DNA of 64,000 nt from Porticoccaceae bacterium (lineage in GTDB: Bacteria; Pseudomonadota; Gammaproteobacteria; Pseudomonadales; Porticoccaceae), in contig JAJFKC010000039.1 in NCBI GenBank assembly GCA_021773435.1, positions 157,118 through 221,117 of the forward strand. Reading direction: 5' to 3'. Under the pieces are notes generated by a model, which ran no database searches, was not told the origin of the DNA, and was given only the letters and a program-made list of their open reading frames with translations. Position numbers and translations under genes: made by a program. This document shows positions 59,811-64,000 of the stretch, piece after piece (positions within the stretch are counted from its first letter, which is position 1; each line of letters opens with the position of its first letter).

Positions 59811-60443
59811 CTAATTTTTTCTACCCGTCATTTTTTCCCGAAACTCTTTGCGGCGTTCTCGCAAGCGCTCACGCTGGCGCTTCATAATTTCTCTGGCATG
59901 AAAAACTGTCGGCACATTATCGCGATTACGATTTAGAATGAAGGTGATAAAAACCGCCTCCAGAGCAACCCATATATCGAATATCACCACCAGTCGAAAC
60001 ATGAGTGATGTGCCATATATCACCATTATGTAATAGGCAGGCACCATCATCACCGCCGAGGCTTTGGCAGACCAGGTATGAAAGCTGGGTAGCTCGCGAA
60101 ACTTCAAAAAGCCCAACGCCGTCGGCACCAGGTAACAACCCAAACCAGTCAATACGAACCAGATTTCCCGATTGAATAGTTCAGGCCAAACCCAGGCCAG
60201 CGCCACCACCATCGCGCCATAGGTTAGCGCGTCTGCCCAGCTATCCAGCTTAGCACCAAGCTCACTGGTTTGATTGAGTTTGCGAGCCAGATAACCATCG
60301 GCAGCATCGGTTGACAGTGACACGGCTAATACCGATAAAAACCAGGTCGCCTGCTGCTGATCGGCCAGCACCAATAATACCGGCACCAGCAGAAGTCGCG
60401 TGCAGCTTAGCAAATTGGGAATATTGGCGGCTAATTGGCTCAT
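59811..60443 (-). CDS. CDP-alcohol phosphatidyltransferase family protein
   Basis: Integral membrane enzyme of 210 residues. The family motif D-x2-D-G-x2-A-R-x8-G-x3-D-x3-D is complete at 46-71 (DAADGYLAR, then GAKLDSWAD). Five or six hydrophobic segments follow, and the C-terminal tail is very basic (arginine/lysine-rich). The alcohol is not known; PgsA- or Pss-like activity is possible, but it is not at the usual pgsA location. It is the only gene in its transcription unit. Confidence 0.85.
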   Translation of the reverse strand: MSQLAANIPNLLSCTRLLLVPVLLVLADQQQATWFLSVLAVSLSTDAADGYLARKLNQTSELGAKLDSWADALTYGAMVVALAWVWPELFNREIWFVLTGLGCYLVPTALGFLKFRELPSFHTWSAKASAVMMVPAYYIMVIYGTSLMFRLVVIFDIWVALEAVFITFILNRNRDNVPTVFHAREIMKRQRERLRERRKEFREKMTGRKN

Positions 60444-60551
60444 AAATATAGCGGAGGTGTTTTACTAGGTAAGATAGAAAAATATGCGTGAGTTTATCTG
60501 CAAACGTCTATCAAAACAGAACAACAATTTTAGCTTATTTTTTTACACAAA

Positions 60552-61325
60552 CTAAGCAGAAGTACAAGCGCGCTGACGGCAGATTTCATACAAACATACG
60601 CCGGTAGCCACGGACACATTGAGACTACTGACCACCCCATGCATGGGCAGTCTGACCAGGTGGTCACAGGCTTCTCGGGTCAGGCGACGCATACCCTTAC
60701 CTTCAGCGCCCATAACCAGCGCCACTGGCCCGGCCAGATTAGTATCGTACAGCTCGTCTTTGCTGCTACCGTCGGTGCCAATTATCCAGATGCCCTCCCT
60801 CTTCAGACGCTCAATGGTTCTGACCAGATTGGTCACCACCACAAAGGGCACAGAATCAGCAGCGCCAGATGCGACCTTACGCACCACTGGCGTGATACCG
60901 GCTGAACGATCTCGCGTGGTAATAACGGCATGAACCCCAACGGCATCAGCAGTGCGCAAACAAGCTCCGAGGTTATGAGGGTCGGTAATTTCATCGAGCA
61001 CTAATAACAGCGGTGTTTGCTCGGACTTATCCAATAAATCAGCCAGCAAATTGTCCAGATAAGCTTCATCCGCGACGGCAGTTGACCTGCACAATGCCGC
61101 AACACCCTGATGATTACCGGCTTCGGCCAGCTTGTCCAGTTCCGACCGGGTCGCCCAAAGCCAGGGAATCTCCTGGGCATCGGCAAGCCCTTGAATGGTT
61201 TGCAAACGTCGATCTTTGCGACCCCTCATCAGCCGTAACTCGCTAATTTGGCGGGCATCAGTTTTTAGCAATGCATGTACGGTGTGTATGCCGTACATCC
61301 ATTGGCTTTTTCGGGGATCAGTCAT
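60552..61325 (-). CDS. rlmB: 23S rRNA (guanosine(2251)-2'-O)-methyltransferase
   Basis: SPOUT-class methyltransferase acting on G2251 of 23S rRNA. The N-terminal substrate domain (WMYGIHTVHALL) is followed by the SPOUT domain with LDEITDPHNLGACLRTADA, LVMGAEGKGM and the knot motif MHGVVSSLNVSVATGVCLYE, in part SLNVSVATG. The 257-residue length is normal. The neighbours are not functionally related. Confidence 0.95.
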   Translation of the reverse strand: MTDPRKSQWMYGIHTVHALLKTDARQISELRLMRGRKDRRLQTIQGLADAQEIPWLWATRSELDKLAEAGNHQGVAALCRSTAVADEAYLDNLLADLLDKSEQTPLLLVLDEITDPHNLGACLRTADAVGVHAVITTRDRSAGITPVVRKVASGAADSVPFVVVTNLVRTIERLKREGIWIIGTDGSSKDELYDTNLAGPVALVMGAEGKGMRRLTREACDHLVRLPMHGVVSSLNVSVATGVCLYEICRQRACTSA

Positions 61326-61508
61326 TTAAACGTTCCAGGGCATTACACACTGGTTATGACGACACTTGTTAATACGACACTCATTTTATAACAACAATGT
61401 ATTGGCGCCATAAGACTCGAATACCCTTCGTAAAGAGTCGTTCATTTTAATTGTTTGCGAGGAATAAATCAGTCCAGAACAAGTGAGCAATAACTTACTA
61501 AATAAAAG

Positions 61509-62405
61509 TTAACGGGAAATCACCGCCAGGGCCACCGATCCACACATCAATACGGCACCAAAGCCACGCACCCGAAGTTGTTTGGCGGTCAGCTTCTCCA
61601 AACCGGCCATACCCCATTTCCCAAATAGGTAAACGACGCCGATGGCAAGCAGACCGCGAACACTTTGCAGAATATTGACAATGGTAACCTGCCCCGAGCT
61701 GGAAATCGCATACACAATCAACAGCCCACCGGCTGCTACCAAAAAGGAATACAGCGCCAGACTCCTGGCAAATGGCCCACTCAGGGACCAGTCGCCTTTT
61801 AACGCCACAGTCGCTAGCGGGATGGACACCAATGCTGGCAGGCTGAAGACAAATAACATCATCTGCTCAGCACTGTATCCAGCACGGATGCAGAGCAATA
61901 TAAACAGGTCGGTAGCAGCGAACATCAGGGCGTTCAAAAATACAAACATTAGGCCCACGAGGGGCGCACGGAATTTTGCATCGTTCAGAAAAAACAAGCT
62001 GATTACCGCGCCAGCAGCACCCACGTACACTAGCGGGTTATAGATTTCACCCAGAAATAAAGCCGATAACGCAGCGATGCAAAATATTTTTAGGCCACCC
62101 ATCATAGGCACGGCAAAAGAGGCATCGCAACGTTTTATGCCCTCAAACATAAACATATTGCCCGCGACGGCGCACACTGTCATGGCGGCCACATAACCGG
62201 GTGCATGAAACAATTCGCCAAAATTGAAAAAAGGAATGACCAACAAGCCACCCAGGCCGCAAGCGAACATACTAAAAAAGGCCACCTTTGCGGGATTACT
62301 AGCATGGACCAACAAGCGCTTGGAATAGACATAGGAAACTGCATGGATCGATGCGGAAGCCAGGGTAAAAACAATATAAAGATTAGATTGCACAGAGGCA
62401 TCCAT
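61509..62405 (-). CDS. EamA/DMT family transporter
   Basis: Ten-helix inner-membrane protein of 298 residues, made of two EamA-type halves. Typical features are the ALSALFLGE segment closing the first half, with its Leu-Gly-Glu, and the repeated helix pattern. DMT members export amino acids, purines or other small molecules; the substrate here is unknown. It follows a 183-base gap after rlmB and stands alone. Confidence 0.82.
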   Translation of the reverse strand: MDASVQSNLYIVFTLASASIHAVSYVYSKRLLVHASNPAKVAFFSMFACGLGGLLVIPFFNFGELFHAPGYVAAMTVCAVAGNMFMFEGIKRCDASFAVPMMGGLKIFCIAALSALFLGEIYNPLVYVGAAGAVISLFFLNDAKFRAPLVGLMFVFLNALMFAATDLFILLCIRAGYSAEQMMLFVFSLPALVSIPLATVALKGDWSLSGPFARSLALYSFLVAAGGLLIVYAISSSGQVTIVNILQSVRGLLAIGVVYLFGKWGMAGLEKLTAKQLRVRGFGAVLMCGSVALAVISR

Positions 62406-62575
62406 AAAAGGTCAGAGCACAGGCAGGCTATGCTCTACATTTTGTAACCATAATTCGGATAAAAATAATTGGGCAGACGGAGTCTATCGAAAATTTACAA
62501 CGACGAAATTACTACAACTCCCAGTGCGGGCGACCTCGAAGAAATCGGCCCGCGTGCGTTGACGGCTTCGCTTAA

Positions 62576-63661
62576 TCAGACCGGCTCAGGAATCGGCATG
62601 CGGCCAATGTATTCGCCAGCAATTTCACCAATATAAAGCTGACCCTCATGTTCGAGCACACTGGTCACCATACCAAAGGTACCATCGTGGGCATCGATAA
62701 AATGGGTGATATTGCCCCCCATATCCACACCGACAAATAGCCCATAACCGGGCACATTAAGGCCATCAAAAAACTCGGGTACTGGTGCCAAAAACTTTGG
62801 CATGCGCAACATGAGTTTTTTCAGGAATGGTTTAGGTGCAAGGGTTTCAAGGCGAGGAAAACGCGGAAAAGCCAAGGCCACCCAATAGGTATCCTTACCA
62901 TTAAAGGTGATATTGTCCGGGCCACCAGGCAGGTTCTCAACAAATGGCTCGCTTTGCCCCGCTTTGGGCCCTTTGAGCCATAGCCGTGTTACACAAAACC
63001 CCAGGGTTTGATTAATCAGTACATATTCATCATCCGGCCCCATGGCCACACCGTTGGATAGATGCATGCCGTCCAGCGCCACACTGCTGGTTTTGGTGGC
63101 CGGGTCATAACAAATTAACTCGCCCAGCGCGTTGTCTTCCATGATGGCGTAATCCGCTTCCGCCAGGGTCCACTTGGAGGAGATATCGCTAAAATAAATC
63201 TTGCCATCCGCAGCGATTGCCAGGTCATCGGCCACTTTATATTGGCGACCATTAACGCTGTCGCTGAGCACACTGAGGTCTCCGCTGGGTGTCACGCAAA
63301 GTAAACCTTTATCCGCGTCACAAATAATCAGATTGCCACTGGCGTCAAATTTTAAACCCAGGGGACGGCCACCCGTATTAGCCAGCACCTCTGGTTCGCC
63401 CTCACTTTCAATATGCATACGCACCACATCGCCATTGCCGAGACCCGTGTAGATATAGCCATCCTTAATAGCAGTGGCCTCTGGCCCTTCAATCTTGCCA
63501 AGCCACAACTTCTCGGCACTGGACATCCTGTTGCGATGAGCAAAGCGACCCTCGTAGGGCGGCGCCAGCGGTGGATTCCAGCCCTTGGGATCAATAGGCA
63601 CCGGCCAGAACAACAAATAGGCTCCGCCGAGAATAACAATCAAAACAAATAATTCAGCCAT
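62576..63661 (-). CDS. Membrane-anchored SMP-30/strictosidine-synthase-like protein
   Basis: A 361-residue protein with an N-terminal membrane segment (about 2-18) and a six-bladed beta-propeller of the SMP-30/gluconolactonase type. Motifs include GPEATAIKDGYIYTG, GRPLGLKFDASGNL, YFSDISSKW and NLPGGPDNITF, similar to strictosidine-synthase-like and APMAP proteins. Lactonase or esterase activity on a hydrophobic substrate is possible but not shown. GAGGT precedes the ATG. Confidence 0.82.
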   Translation of the reverse strand: MAELFVLIVILGGAYLLFWPVPIDPKGWNPPLAPPYEGRFAHRNRMSSAEKLWLGKIEGPEATAIKDGYIYTGLGNGDVVRMHIESEGEPEVLANTGGRPLGLKFDASGNLIICDADKGLLCVTPSGDLSVLSDSVNGRQYKVADDLAIAADGKIYFSDISSKWTLAEADYAIMEDNALGELICYDPATKTSSVALDGMHLSNGVAMGPDDEYVLINQTLGFCVTRLWLKGPKAGQSEPFVENLPGGPDNITFNGKDTYWVALAFPRFPRLETLAPKPFLKKLMLRMPKFLAPVPEFFDGLNVPGYGLFVGVDMGGNITHFIDAHDGTFGMVTSVLEHEGQLYIGEIAGEYIGRMPIPEPV

Positions 63662-64000
63662 AACACACCTCTTTTAATTTTTGTGATTTTGGAACAAGAT
63701 CCACGTTAACCGCTGTTTCTTATATTAGCTTCGGCTTCGACATATGCTTTTAACCCATACCCACACCAATATAGAGCTCACCCAGCGGGCTTGCAAGATA
63801 CTATCTCAGTATTCGATTTCGCTAGTAGCCATTCGTGTGCCAGACAAAGCCTTTCTAGTCACTGCTGTCCCAGTTATTTTCATGTCTCATAATAGAGCCA
63901 GCTGAGGTGTTGTAAAAACCAGATCTGGTGGCGGCTTAAATAAAGCCATCAAGTCCCTTCTAGCAAATAAATTGATGTGGATGAGGCGACTCATTTGTTG
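63662..64000. other. Upstream region of the SMP-30-like gene
   Basis: The last 339 bases have no gene I can support. The minus-strand promoter of the SMP-30-like gene should lie near 63715-63760 (TATAAG in a plausible -10 position). A perfect 12-base palindrome, ACCAGATCTGGT, lies at 63918-63929. Confidence 0.5.

Overview
The window is a chromosomal segment of a gammaproteobacterium. The gene order fdxA-rpoS-nlpD-pcm-truD-ispF-ispD-ftsB-eno-kdsA-pyrG-tilS-accA-dnaE-rnhB-lpxB-lpxA-fabZ-lpxD-skp-bamA-rseP-dxr-cdsA-uppS-frr-pyrH-tsf-rpsB / map-glnD-dapC is essentially that of pseudomonads and relatives. The long-form dapD, the purC-MBL-bamC-dapA block, fabV and a DUF2789 protein point to the Pseudomonadales/Cellvibrionales side, perhaps a marine lineage. 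There is no rRNA gene, so the genus is not resolved. I saw no tRNA, rRNA, CRISPR, insertion sequence or prophage.

Layout. Bases 1-33480 are almost entirely minus-strand housekeeping genes: stationary-phase sigma factor and envelope genes (rpoS, nlpD, a DUF368 lipid-carrier transporter, pcm), MEP isoprenoid genes (ispD, ispF, dxr), lipid A/KDO genes (kdsA, lpxA, lpxB, lpxD), fatty-acid genes (accA, fabZ, a KAS III), the replicative polymerase, outer-membrane biogenesis (skp, bamA, rseP), undecaprenyl and phospholipid precursors (uppS, cdsA), and translation genes (frr, tsf, rpsB). From 33850 the plus strand carries map, glnD and the diaminopimelate pathway (dapC, dapD, dapE, with nth and a YffB-like gene). 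From 42142 to 51004 mostly minus-strand genes follow: rsmJ, an OmpA-like lipoprotein, purC, an MBL protein, bamC, dapA, DUF2789, a second MBL protein and fabV; one small LRR lipoprotein is on plus. From 51184 to the end the content is more accessory: miaE, a glycosyltransferase, a DUF1326/DUF2182 pair, a TauD dioxygenase with a LeuB-like dehydrogenase, a zinc-ribbon protein, a Baeyer-Villiger monooxygenase with an FNR/ANR-type box upstream, a 70-residue unknown protein, a CDP-alcohol phosphatidyltransferase, rlmB, an EamA transporter and an SMP-30-like protein.

How the genes work together. The first half supplies the cell envelope: lipid A, KDO, carrier lipid and its recycling, phospholipid precursor, BAM machinery and sigma-E protease. 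The dap genes add four steps of the lysine/peptidoglycan DAP route (A, C, D, E).

The most unusual signal is not a gene. At least 19 loci carry short tandem direct repeats of 12-21 bases, 2-5 copies each, placed at gene ends, between genes, or in protein tails and loops. Where the repeat is inside a reading frame the period is 12 or 15 (RpoS N-terminus, TilS, DnaE, FabZ, Map, RsmJ). Where it is outside or at a stop codon the period may also be 13, 14, 16, 20 or 21. One of them occupies the place where surE is expected between truD and pcm. This looks like a recurrent micro-duplication process filtered by selection on frame.
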